A DNA stretch of 64,000 nt from assembly GCF_036711975.1 (NCBI RefSeq), contig NC_091971.1, positions 19,847,501-19,911,500 of the forward strand, read 5' to 3'. The stretch comes from Onthophagus taurus (lineage: Eukaryota; Arthropoda; Insecta; Coleoptera; Scarabaeidae). A program made the position numbers and the translations under genes. The notes beneath the pieces are model-generated. The model did not search any database, was not told where the DNA came from, and saw only the letters and a list, made by a program, of their open reading frames with translations. This document shows positions 54,301 to 63,459 of this stretch, piece by piece. Each line of letters opens with the position of its first letter. Within the stretch, counting starts at the first letter, position 1.

Positions 54301-55005
54301 CCCGTATTAATTCGTTATATCGAGGTTTTACTGTACGCAAACAGGATGGATTAAAAATTAATGTTTACTTACAACTGGATCAGCTTGTTGCAAACATACA
54401 TTAAAATTGTAAGCTGTTTCACATGGTTCTTTGCCATCTAAAAATAAAATTATACATAGTGAAATAACAACAATAACAATTTTTATTTTTTTTTGTACGT
54501 ACCTGTAAAAGTCTTACATTTTTCCAAAGCAGCCATAACGATATCTTTCATATCCCCAAATTCCATAGTTCCAATAACTTCATAATTAACTTGATGATCG
54601 GGAGTCATCTAAAATTAAAATTTACTTTAAAATTATTTTATTAAAATGAATTCATTAATTTTATATACCCATCTTGCTTCACGCATTAAACACTTCATGT
54701 AGCACTAAAAATCAAATCATTAATTCAAAAAATAAATATAAAAACAATTTTATTAGAAATATACCATCATAGGTTGAGCATTATTACTTATAACGTATGT
54801 ATCAACATCGGCTTCGGTTATTTGTGCTTCTTGGATGCATTTGTTCCTCATGCTTATCATCCAATCGTGGAGTTCAGTGGGAACGTACTAAAATTAAAAA
54901 TTAAGAAATATCTTGTATAGAAAAGTTTAATTTTATATTTACATCTGGAATAGTTGCGTAGGTAGAAACGATTAACGCCAAAAAAGTTAAAAACTTCTTG
55001 CACAT
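51363..55005 (-). CDS. Odorant-binding protein B, complete, with distant last exon
   Basis: Exons on the minus strand: 54943-55005, 54887-54765, 54704-54669, 54608-54503, 54437-54373 and 51380-51363, giving 136 aa. Exon sizes 2 to 6 (123, 36, 106, 65, 18) and phases are identical to OBP A. It has a signal peptide (FLTFLALIVSTYA) and six cysteines with the same spacing. Sequence agreement with OBP A is about two-thirds by eye. The last exon (CAT TAC TTC CTA CCT TAA, HYFLP) follows acceptor TTCTTTTTAG and lies 2992 bp from its donor. In between sits a TA-flanked composite transposon at 51420-54333. Without the conserved small exon the protein would read through the donor as PVVSKH. The pair presumably arose by tandem duplication. 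The ligand is unknown. Confidence 0.9.
51459..51948 (+). pseudogene. piggyBac-like 5' end and N-terminal region
   Basis: Starts ATAACCCTTTGTGTCCCGATG, resembling a piggyBac TTAA-CCC end. A perfect 15-bp hairpin follows (51542-51556/51561-51575). Next comes an acidic open frame of 124 codons (51574-51948) with a basic end RKWRKREKQTKKARL, like N-termini of piggyBac-type proteins. The catalytic domain is absent; the sequence switches to a reverse transcriptase. Confidence 0.5.
51945..52865 (+). pseudogene. Non-LTR reverse transcriptase fragment with internal deletions
   Basis: Plus-strand pieces: PAPWLSDEIRSLMRERNRAK (linker region), TILVLLDFSKAFDSVDHDLL (motif A, 52317-52376), then in another frame CGVPQGSVMGSLLF (52504-52545), and LRNLGVVMDS-like and QRLQNNCIRYI C-terminal motifs. 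The FADD palm block is deleted. The type is Jockey/CR1-like. It is inactive. Confidence 0.8.
52891..54165. repeat. 192-bp tandem satellite, seven copies
   Basis: AAATCGTGGAAGGGTTGTTTATG-type unit starts at 52891, 53083, 53275, 53459, 53659, 53851 and 54043 (steps 192, 192, 184, 200, 192, 192). Each unit contains AAATTAAAGCTGAA, ATTAGGTTGT and TAATCACAAAATG. It is non-coding. Confidence 0.92.
54165..54300. repeat. Dispersed CTAGAAC-tail repeat, copy E
   Basis: It shares GTTATTCAGCGTTAGATTGTTG with copy A (3808) and ends in CGGGTTTAGCCGTGCGTTTT. No hammerhead motif. It lies at the inner border of the right pogo-like end. Confidence 0.6.
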
Positions 55006-55083
55006 TTTTAATTGTTTTAAAATCAATACCGAGATTTTGCAATAAATCGACTGAATATAGTTAAGACTTCGCCGTCGGTTTAG

Positions 55084-55091
55084 CTTTTATA
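55084..55091 (-). promoter_or_regulatory. Candidate TATA box of OBP B
   Basis: TATAAAAG on the minus strand lies about 79-86 nt upstream of the ATG at 55005, with a possible start region about 30 nt downstream of the box. Not tested. Confidence 0.35.
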
Positions 55092-55109
55092 ATGTTACCG
55101 ATTTTTTAA

Positions 55110-56065
55110 TCTTATAATTAATTCTCGTTGCAATCACATATAATTACTTGTGACAAACATGCAGAGATCCTTTAATTTATAATAACAATACAATATTCAA
55201 TTAAATCCGGTGAAATAGCTACCTGCGCAATACTTGTTAATAGCTAATAATAATACACCAATAGAGAATAAAGAATCTTGGTATATGATTTTTTTAATTA
55301 CTTTTTATAGCGAAAATTCTTATTACAAATCCACAAGGGATTAAAAAATATTATTTTAAAAACTTTTAAAAGTTTACGTACTTTACAGTTCACTATTTCG
55401 AATAACGTGAGTGGTGGTGCCAGGTTTGATAAATCCAATTTCCAAAACTTATTCTTGTAACTGCTAATTATTTTAGTTCTGTTACTTATTTTTCTATGAA
55501 ACCATGACTATTTGGTATTACAATAACTTTTTTTTTTAAATATAAAAACAAAACATGTTACAAAAGAGTTTCTGGTATCCACTCACTGAGCACTACAACT
55601 TTTCACGAGATAAGTACAAATATTGATTGAAAATGTGACATGCAAAGCGCGTCTTATTGTTTTTGCACAAATAATAATAATAATAACGTTATTCAGGCTT
55701 CATCAAGTACAAAGAAAACTTAAAAAAAAATTATACTTCTGTTCATACAAAGGTATGAACAGAAGTTACATTAAGCCTGAATTTAGGCGGAGTTCAGGTA
55801 ACACCTGTTCTTCCACTCAAACCCAAATCAAAAACAATAATAAACTAAAAAATTCAATGACAACCACCATAACACCGCCATGGGCTAATGTCGAACATGC
55901 ACAATAGTTAACCACACATACTATACTAAAGAGTGTCCAAATGATATCATATACGAATCTCATCCCCCGAGACCACCAAATACACAGTCACACACCCAAA
56001 ACCCAGTCCCGTAAAGATTTCTTAAATCGGTTCAAAGGTAGGCTCACTAAATGTTTAGGAAGATT
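55110..56065. other. No gene seen; one perfect hairpin
   Basis: AT-rich sequence. A 14-bp hairpin with loop AAAG lies at 55735-55766 (arm ACTTCTGTTCATAC), inside a weaker outer inverted pair (TTCAGGCTT/AAGCCTGAA). The 94-codon plus-strand frame here has no recognisable domain. Confidence 0.5.
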
Positions 56066-56070
56066 ATTAT

Positions 56071-57071
56071 CAGTCTTGTGAAATACCCGGGTATTTATTT
56101 TCAACGGTAAATTTCCTGGATGTATACCCGGAGGTATTTACCCAAGATGGGTATTTAGAGGTATTTATAAAATTTAATTCAAATTGAGTTGATGGCAGTT
56201 TTGCAAGCACTTCAAGAAAGCAGAGTCGATTATTGATATACCAAACTTATTTATAACATCTACAAGAATGCTACAATGACGGTAAATTTGCATGAAAGTA
56301 CTGAAGAGAGTAGAAGTAGTAAAGTACTGATTGTGAGTAAAACAAGGCGATACACTGTTGAACCCAAATTGTTCATCACAGTTCTCAGAGTGCATTTAAA
56401 CGATTGGATTCGACCGAAAAATGCATAAACAGTGATTGCAATTGCTTCAGTAATTTGCGCTACGCGGACGATATAGTACTTATATCGGATAGCCTTGGAG
56501 AGATTAAACTAATGCTGAACGACTTAAAGAAATACTTAAAGACTTAAATTGATCGATCCTGGGTCTAACTCTGAGGAACTACATACGAAATTAAGACCTA
56601 TGAAGAAGAACTGGCGTAAATGATATTATTAACATTGTGGCAAAGCTTAAGTGGAACTGGGCAAGTGGACAAAATGGTTGCTTGATTGGAGACCGCGAGC
56701 GAACAGGCGAAATAGACGTCAAAAGAATGACTAACAATTGGATTCAGACAGCACAGAATAGAATCGAATGGAACAGAATAGGGGAGGTTTATGTCCAACA
56801 ATGGACGCAGAGGGCTGCTTGATGATAATAATCATAATAACTTGATCTAATCTAAATTACGACAGATTCGTCTAATGATAATACGTCTTTAATTGTTGAC
56901 AATTCCTCATCATCTTCCTCTTCATTTTTTTTTTGAAATCTTATATATTTTTACTGGTATCACTTTTATACCCACTGTTTAGGTATTTACCCTGGGCCGG
57001 GGTAAATACCCGGATAAATACCCATTTTAGAAATTCCTATCCGTCAGGTATTTATCCAGCGCCCATCACTG
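56071..57071. mobile_element. hAT-like element carrying an RTE fragment
   Basis: The right end is CAGTGATGGGCGCTGGATAA on the minus strand; the left end starts CAGTCTTGTGAAATACCCGG. Both contain mirrored TACCCGG/GGTATTTA blocks. The flanks ATTATTAT and ATTATTAA match at seven of eight bases, fitting the 8-bp hAT target duplication. Inside, 56402-56822 (+) is a retroelement piece with LRYADDIVLISDSLGEI and a C-terminus ending AQNRIEWNRIGEVYVQQW, typical of RTE-like elements. Confidence 0.65.
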
Positions 57072-57787
57072 ATTATTAACAACAGATGTAATTTGATATA
57101 AGAAGCATCTCTTAAAAAATTCCAAATGATGGGAGGGAGAAGTTAACCTACTCCTGAACCGGATATTGACATTGTGTACGTCCGTTCTAAAACTTTTGGC
57201 ATCGATAGTAGACACATATGCACTTTCGACGCACTCACCAACGCAACATCCAAGCTGATTTGGACACTTCTCACAATGATAGATTGTTTGCCTTCTTATA
57301 TTTTGCATGGAGCAAATTCTACACCGGTTTCTATTTACACGTCCATCCTTTGGTTTGGATGTTATTTTCATGTCAAAACACGTTCTGACAAATATAATAT
57401 TTTGGGCGTTCCAAAATTCCACTCGCAAGAGACTGCTGAAAAGAGAAATTCTAAAATCATCTAATGTCATGTTGTTTTACAAATCTTATTTTATGAAAGG
57501 TGAAGTGAATTTCGTTTCCGTGTTCCATTGTCAGCAGCCAACCATTTCCAGTAGTTGATATCGTCAAAATATGTGGCAATAGTATCCTCATTTTTATTTT
57601 ATTTTTTGCTAATACATCTTTAGAGTTGAGCTTCATTCTGTCTGCTAATAAATCTAATACCACTTTCAAAGTATGGCCCTTTATACAGCTAATCATCTAA
57701 TGCCCCGATATACATCTGTGATCTTATGATCGTGCCATTTGGTTCAGTCAGCAGATATACCTTGATTCCTTACTTGTGACGCCTGTT
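57072..57787 (-). pseudogene. piggyBac-type transposase, C-terminal part
   Basis: Minus-strand fragments read LTEPNGTI-like and SCIKGHTLKVVLDLLADR (57640-57700), then GNGWLLTMEHGN, and a cysteine-rich tail (CRICSMQNIRRQTIYHCEKC, 57290-57370). They fit piggyBac order but are broken by stops. The upstream part stops where a mariner-like element begins at 57788. About 115 bp of the same sequence recurs inverted at 63280-63395. Confidence 0.75.
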
Positions 57788-59298
57788 TTTATACAGGGTG
57801 ATTCATTAGCTCTATGACAAACTTTGGCCGATGAAAGGTGATGTGATTCTAAGGAAAAAATGTTATATGAATATGGGTCCGATTCATTTTGGTTAAAGAG
57901 TTACAAGCCTTTGAAAATTTTACACAGTTTAATAGGCAAATGAAAATGTAACATAAAAAATAAGTTTAAAAATTACAAAATTGTTCGAAATGTCCGCCTT
58001 CAGCTTGAATGCACGCCTCACATCGACGAAGTAAAGATTCTATCACACGACGTATGATATTTGGATCATTCCGTATGCTATTAGCTGCATCTTGAATTCT
58101 GTCCAGAAGTTGCTGACGGGTAGTAATTTCTACATGGTACACAAGCTGCTTCATGTATCCCCAGAAATAATAATCCAGCGGATTTAGATCTGGGGATCGT
58201 GGTGGCCAGACTACTGGACCTCCATTACCAATCCATTTGTTTGGAAAATGTTCATGTCACCAAGCGATGACTTCTCTTCCTCGATGTGGTGGTGCACCAT
58301 CGTGCTGATACCACATATTTTGAACGATGTTAAGTGGTACGTCGTCGATAAAATCGAAAAGGTTATGTCCCAAGAAATTTCTGTACATATTTGCATTTAA
58401 GCGTTCATTTATCACCCATACAGGTAGCAAAGAATTGTTAAAAATGCCACCCCAAACGTTTACACTAAACCGTTGCTGAAATCTTCCTGGTCTAATTGCA
58501 TGTGGATTTTGCAAGGACCACACATGTTCGTTATGATAATTATTTATGCCGTCCCTAGTGAAACACGCTTTATCAGACCACAGAACTTGGGAAATGAAGT
58601 TATTATTTTGAGCATGTTGTTGAATAATCCAGTGGCAAAATGTTAAGCGTTGCTCAGTATCTCCAGGATGTAATGCTTGAACATTTTGGCGATGAAACGG
58701 ATGTAACATTTCTCGATTCAATACACGCCATACAAAACTTTGGGATATTTGTAACATGCTCGCTATACGCCAAGTACTAATTGAAGGGTCGTCAAGTACT
58801 AAATCAATAACACGTTCTTCATTTTGTACATTCACATCATGGGGACGAACGGAATGTAGTGGAGCGGGGTTACCTGTTTCTCTCAGTCTGCAAAATGATG
58901 CACTAAACACTGTATGGGCAGGTTGATGTCTATTTGGAAACCTACGAAGGTATTCTCTTGCTGCTTGCCGAGCGTTTCCGTTACAAAGCCCGTATACAAA
59001 AATAATATCTGCATATTCTTCAGTCGTAAATACATGCATTTTCGTTTTCGATCAAAACTCTTACAATTATAAACTTTGAAACACACAGAATAGAGTAAAT
59101 TGAAATGTTTGACATAAAGAACTCAGTTTTGTTATCACAGCCAACTCTGTATTTGTGTTTCATACTTATTGTTGCGATTGTTGCAAATCTTTACTTCGTC
59201 GATGTGAAGCGTGCATTCAAGCTGAAGGCGGACATTTCGAACAATTTTTGTAATTTTTAAACTTATTTTTTATGTTACATTTTCATTTGCCTATTGTC
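57788..59298 (-). mobile_element. Young mariner-like (DUF4817/DDE_3) element with a mirrored end
   Basis: The left end is CAGGGTGATTCATTAGCTC. The right side has no matching TIR. Instead 59193-59298 is an inverted copy of 57932-58036, the element's own transposase 3' region. It lies inside the left arm of a large inverted duplication, because the right arm (near 63270) lacks it. Confidence 0.75.
57966..59039 (-). pseudogene. DUF4817/DDE_3 transposase, open except for one TGA
   Basis: A single frame of 357 codons runs from ATG 59039 to the stop at 57966. N-terminal DUF4817 helices read YADIIFVYGLCNGNARQAAR and YLRRFPNR. An HTH motif is at ISTWRIASMLQISQSFVWRV. The catalytic blocks are LWSDKACF (first D; K replaces the usual E after it), WYQHDGAPPH, and RSPDLNPLDYYFWG. 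It ends CIQAEGGHFEQFCNF. The only lesion I see is TGA at 58257-58259 (codon 261), right after REVIAW. It would move the element by cut and paste at TA sites. It is the least decayed transposase in the window. Confidence 0.88.
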
Positions 59299-59356
59299 GA
59301 AAGACTAGCAGACCACGCCACAACACCATTCGAAAATAGGCATTGGACCTATTGTA

Positions 59357-59487
59357 GATTTATACAGGGTGATTTACATAAGAACCGACACAGAGCAGGG
59401 ACATGTAGAGGACAATAAATTAAGATGATTTAATGATTTAACGCAACAGAGATAAGTTGCGTTCAATCATCTTAATTTATTGTCCTC
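59357..59487. repeat. Third TIR family plus hairpin, left copy
   Basis: CAGGGTGATTTACATAAGAA begins here and recurs inverted at 63168-63210 and again near 63404-63455. Next to it, GAGGACAATAAATTAAGATG and its complement form an imperfect hairpin (59408-59490). It is part of the large inverted duplication. Confidence 0.7.
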
Positions 59488-59764
59488 TACAGGGTGTCCC
59501 AATTTCGATGTCCGCATAGGCTATCTCCGAAACTAAAAGAGATAGAAAAAAAGTAGCTTACATGTCATGATCTCGTTTTTCGAGAAAATGCTAATGCCGA
59601 AAACTCCGAACAGCTATCGTCTTTTGTTTTCGCCCTATCGGCAAAAAGTGAAAATTTTACGAAAACGACAATCGCGAATATCTCACTTATTAAACTAAAA
59701 TTAGAACTAAAACTAGAACTAACACTAGAAACTTTCGGGTTTTGCCGTGCGTCTTTTAATAAAA

Positions 59765-59806
59765 GGTTTGACGTTTCGGATGCCATGTTGCAACCTTCTT
59801 CAGAAA
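59765..59806 (-). ncRNA. Hammerhead-like ribozyme motif
   Basis: Exact inverted copy of the motif at 59824-59865: GUUU stem I, CUGAAGA, stem II GGUUGC/GCAUCC, GAAA, GUC site, AAAC. Confidence 0.55.
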
Positions 59807-59823
59807 CTGGTTCGAAGTAGAGT

Positions 59824-59865
59824 AGTTTCTGAAGAAGGTTGCAACATGGCATCCGAAACGTCAAA
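59824..59865 (+). ncRNA. Hammerhead-like ribozyme motif, direct repeat 1
   Basis: Same 42-nt layout as at 44908-44949, with a complete core and one extra A after A9. It is the first of two direct copies 138 bp apart. Confidence 0.6.
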
Positions 59866-59961
59866 CCTTTTATTAAAAGACGCACGGCAAAACCCGAAAG
59901 TTTCTAGTGTTAGTGTTAGTTTCTGTGTAACCTTCTTCAGAAACTGGTTCGAAGTAGAGTA

Positions 59962-60003
59962 GTTTCTGAAGAAGGTTGCAACATGGCATCCGAAACGTCA
60001 AAC
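59962..60003 (+). ncRNA. Hammerhead-like ribozyme motif, direct repeat 2
   Basis: Identical to the copy at 59824-59865. Cleavage at both would release a 138-nt RNA, the arrangement seen in retrozymes and Penelope-like terminal repeats. Confidence 0.6.
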
Positions 60004-60519
60004 CTTTTATTAAAAGACGCACGGCAAAACCCGAAAGTTTCTAGTGTTAGTTCTAGTTTTAGTTCTAATTTTAGTTTAATTCACACCGGCCGTGAAAGCC
60101 TTCGTACTTATATCTCACTTATTATCAACGATAGAGTATTATAAATACAACATTATATGGGCAACTTTTTACGAAGAATTCAGTGGTGTAGGAAAATTTT
60201 TTTTCCCATCTATTATTTTCGAGATTTTAGACCTAACTTTATTTTTTTAAATGGAAACCATAGTGGGCTATGACCTAAAATAATTTGTTATTTTCTTCTG
60301 ACAACAAATATATATAGTTTCTAGGGTATATTTCTTATAGTTATTGAATAATTAACAAAAATTCATATTGTTCTATCTAAAACTAATGTATGTATTTAAA
60401 AGTTAATGTTGCTATGGTGATAACCATAATGTATCCATTTTTTTGTTCTTTCTAAAACTATTGTATGTATTTAAAACTTAACTGTTGTTATGGTGATAAA
60501 CATACCATGATGGAAAACA

Positions 60520-62433
60520 TTGTTTCCAATTATTGCCAAAGTTTGTAGCAGTATTTAAAAATCCACTAACAACTCTGGCATTATGTGCTGGTGCTCCGTC
60601 ATATTGAAAATATATCATTTGAGACATATTTAATGGCAAATTGTCGACCAAAGGCTCAATGTGCTGCCTTAATATATTGAGGTATTACTATTTACCTTAG
60701 TTTAAGTTTTTATGGTAGATACTATATGCCAAAATTCTATTATTTAAAAGGGCACACCATACATTGAACCCTGATCTTCTTTGAACACTCAGAGACTTCA
60801 TCGGTCCAGATGACATTTTGAACAAACAGCAGATTATTTAATTTTTCTAAATACACTGTTGGAAATAATTCATGAGCACACCCTGTATAATCTGAACGCG
60901 TGTGTCTAGCGCAATAAAATTTGATATGGAAGTAGTACTAAAGTAGTGTAACTTACTCTCACATGGAGAGCTACACAACTCTGCTGGGAGGAGAAACATC
61001 AATAGCGAGAGTATCATCCCCGTGAGCTTCGCGTACCATCGCTACACGACGTGGCATGGAGTGTATAAGTCGCTGTATTGTAGCAAGAGGGATGGCCAAC
61101 CATGCCACTTCAACTCGCCTCCATAGCTCCTCAACGTTAGCCGAGGAAGGCGGATAACGTAGAAGTCTCCGACCAGTCATTTCCCAAACATGTTCGATCG
61201 GATTCAGATGCGGAAACCAAGCTAGCCATGGAAGCATTCGTATACGGTGCTCTTCTACAAAGGTCTGTACAACACGCCCGATGTACTGTCGTATGTTGCA
61301 TGTATAGCAGACCTGGGAGCCGCCGAACGTAGGGAAGCACAACAGACCGGAGCACCTCATCTACGTATCGTTGACCCGTCATGGTTTGCTATACACGCAG
61401 CAGACGTGTACGTCCACCATATGTAATCGCACCCCATACCATAATGCTCGGTTGTCGGTGGATAGGGCGTTCTTGCACACACTGCTCGAGTAGACGATCA
61501 CCACGGCTCTGACGAACTAAAATTCGCGCATCACCGGTGCTCAATTCGAATCTTAATTCGTCGGAAAACAAAATGTCCCTCTACTCGGCAACCTACTAAT
61601 GCCTAGCGTCGACCCACTCGTGACGTATGCTGCGGTGCTCTGGTGTTACTGGAATCCGCTGTATCGCACGACGCGCGCACAGTCCGCTATCTACCAAAAG
61701 TCGATAACGACCGCTCGAGACGACGTGCAATTTCACGAAACGATACACCCTCAATGTGCATACCGACAAACATTCCTCGCTCAAACTCGCTTAAGTAACG
61801 CGATCGTCTATCCATTGCGCACAGAGTACGATAACAATGTAGTCCCTCACACCACACTAAAAACGACCGGTATTTTCCATCCACTTCCGTCTCCATAGCG
61901 ACGGAATGTTCCACTTGGAAGGGCGGCTCAGTCAACAATGCCGCGACGGAACAACTCGAAACTCGCTGAATAAACTCATCTACAGTAAAGCTTTGTGCTC
62001 CGCAAATATTAAGGATTTATCTTTACGCGTTCAGATTATATAGGATGTGCTCGTGAATTATTTCCAACAGTGTATCTACAAAATTCTAATCTTAGATTGA
62101 CATCTCCGGCACGTAAATAATGAGTTAGCCTCGTCTTGTATGGTTTATACTTATTTTTCTTTCACATTCGGGAGCAGCGGCTTTTGGGTCAGACGTCTTG
62201 TTCAATTTCTCTGCAAGATGTTGATGGATTTATCGCAAGTGAAGCCAACACATTGACTTCATCCTCTTGCTAAAATCTATTAAGTTTTCTGCTAACCGGC
62301 TGAAGTTTCTTACGTGCGGTTGTCTTCTTTCCGGATACCTTGTGAAATATAATTCCGCGGCTAACGTCGCATTCTTATTTGATAACATATAGCATTCCAT
62401 CATGTTACAGTTTTCATAATTTTCGAAATTCAT
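60520..62433 (-). pseudogene. DUF4817-type transposase split by a Tc1 insertion
   Basis: The N-terminal part (62230-62433) reads CYMLSNKNATLAAELYFTRY and PERRQP, the DUF4817 pattern. After the Tc1-like element, the C-terminal part continues at about 60840 down to 60520: MSSGPMKSLSVQRRSGFNVW, NLPLNMSQM, then YFQYDGAPAH. The third catalytic block is missing. Frameshifts are present in both parts. Confidence 0.7.
60854..62072 (-). mobile_element. Tc1-like transposon, 1219 bp
   Basis: TIRs of about 48 bp begin CACTGTTGGAAATAATTCA and have only a few mismatches. TA lies at 60852-60853 and 62073-62074. The minus strand holds a frameshifted Tc1 transposase (60971-61938): HTH with YLSEFERGMFVGMHIEGVSF and REIARRLERS, FSDELRFEL (first D), a damaged second-aspartate block (MQHTTVHRA), then FPHLNPIEHVWEM, in which the usual SPDLNP aspartate is H. 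It is therefore inactive. It inserted into the transposase of the surrounding element. Confidence 0.88.
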
Positions 62434-63081
62434 TGTAAAGTTTTATTCATTTTTGTTACACTTTGACACTTGACATCCTGGTGCTTCATACTAGCACATA
62501 ATGCCAGAGTTGTTATCGAATTTTTAAATACAAACTTAAGCAATTATTTGATACATTATGTGCCATCATAGTATGTATGGTTATCACCATAGCAACATAA
62601 CTTTTAAATACATACATTAGTTTTAGATAGAACAAAATGAATTTTTGTTAATTATTCAAAAACTATAAGAAATATACCCCACAAACTATATACATTTGTT
62701 ATCAGAAGAAAATAACAAATTATTTTAGATCATAGTCAACTATGGTTTCCATTTAAAAAAATAAAGTTACGTCTAAAATCTCGAAAATCAAAGATGGGAA
62801 AAAAATTCTACCTACGCCATTGAATTCTTCGTAAAAAGTTGCCCATATAATGTTTTATTTATAATACTCCATCTTTGATAATAAGTGAGATATTCGCGAT
62901 TGTCGTTTTCGTAAAATTTTCACTTTTTGCCGATAGGGCGAAAACAAAAGACGATAGCTGTTCGGAGTTTTCGGCATTAGCATTTTCTCGAAAAACGAGA
63001 TCATGACATGTAAGCTACTTTTTTTCTATCTCTTTTAGTTTCGGAGATAGCCTATGCGGACATCGAAATTGGGACACCCTG

Positions 63082-63455
63082 TAGAGGACAATAAATTAAG
63101 ATGATTGAACGCAACTTATCTCTGTTGCGTTAAATCATTAAATCATCTTAATTTATTGTCCTCTACATGTCCCTGCTCTGTGTCGGTTCTTATGTAAATC
63201 ACCCTGTATAAATCTGCAATAGGTCCAATGCCTATTTTCGAATGGTGTTGTGGCGTGGTCTGCTAGTCTTTCGACAATATATAAAAACAGGCGTCACAAG
63301 TAAGGAATCAAGGTATATCTGCTGACTGAATCAAATGGCACGATCATAAGATCACAGATGTATATCGGGGCATTAGATGATTAGCTGTATAAAGGGACAT
63401 GTACAGGCTACATGTCCCTGCTCTGTGTCGGTTCTGATGTGAATCACCCTGTATA
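63082..63455. repeat. Right arm of the large inverted duplication
   Basis: This is an inverted copy of 59299-59489 followed by about 115 bp of the piggyBac fragment also present at 57672-57787. After it, the TIR GGGTGATT(T/C)ACAT(A/C)AGAACCG appears once more inverted at 63404-63455. The left counterpart is split by the mariner-like element at 57788-59298. Confidence 0.75.
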
Positions 63456-63459
63456 AAAA

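Larger units (their letters stand above)
51420..54333. mobile_element. Composite pogo-like element filling the last intron of OBP B
   Basis: The ends CGGTAAAACCTCGATATA (51420) and TATATCGAGGTTTTACTG (to 54333) are near-perfect inverted copies flanked by TA (51418-51419 and 54334-54335). Similar ends occur at 9804 and 30627. It contains a piggyBac 5' piece, a non-LTR fragment, a 192-bp satellite array and a CTAGAAC repeat, but no pogo transposase. Only 37 bp of intron remain outside each TA. Confidence 0.75.
59690..60109. mobile_element. CTAGAAC-tail retroelement with three hammerhead-like motifs, copy F
   Basis: A 12-bp duplication ATATCTCACTTA flanks it (59678-59689 and 60110-60121). The uninterrupted right arm of the host element shows the empty site. 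It begins TTAAACTAAAATTAGAAC and ends GGCCGTGAAAGCCTTCGTAC. It holds motifs at 59765-59806 (-), 59824-59865 (+) and 59962-60003 (+); the two plus copies sit in 138-bp direct repeats. Confidence 0.85.
59490..63081. mobile_element. Long-TIR DUF4817-type transposon with two insertions
   Basis: Ends CAGGGTGTCCCAATTTCG and its complement, with TA at 59488-59489 and 63082-63083. The inverted arms are long (about 500-600 bp). The left arm is interrupted by a 420-bp hammerhead-bearing element (59690-60109), and the interior by a Tc1-like element (60854-62072). Its own transposase is on the minus strand: N-terminus near 62433, second-aspartate block (YFQYDGAPAH) near 60585-60620. Confidence 0.85.

Noticed and set aside
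55623..55907. 94-codon plus-strand frame
   Set aside because: It runs through a perfect DNA hairpin and low-complexity sequence and has no recognisable domain.
57174..57558. Plus-strand frames at 57174-57464 and 57307-57558
   Set aside because: Shadows of the minus-strand piggyBac C-terminal domain, whose cysteine pattern is recognisable.
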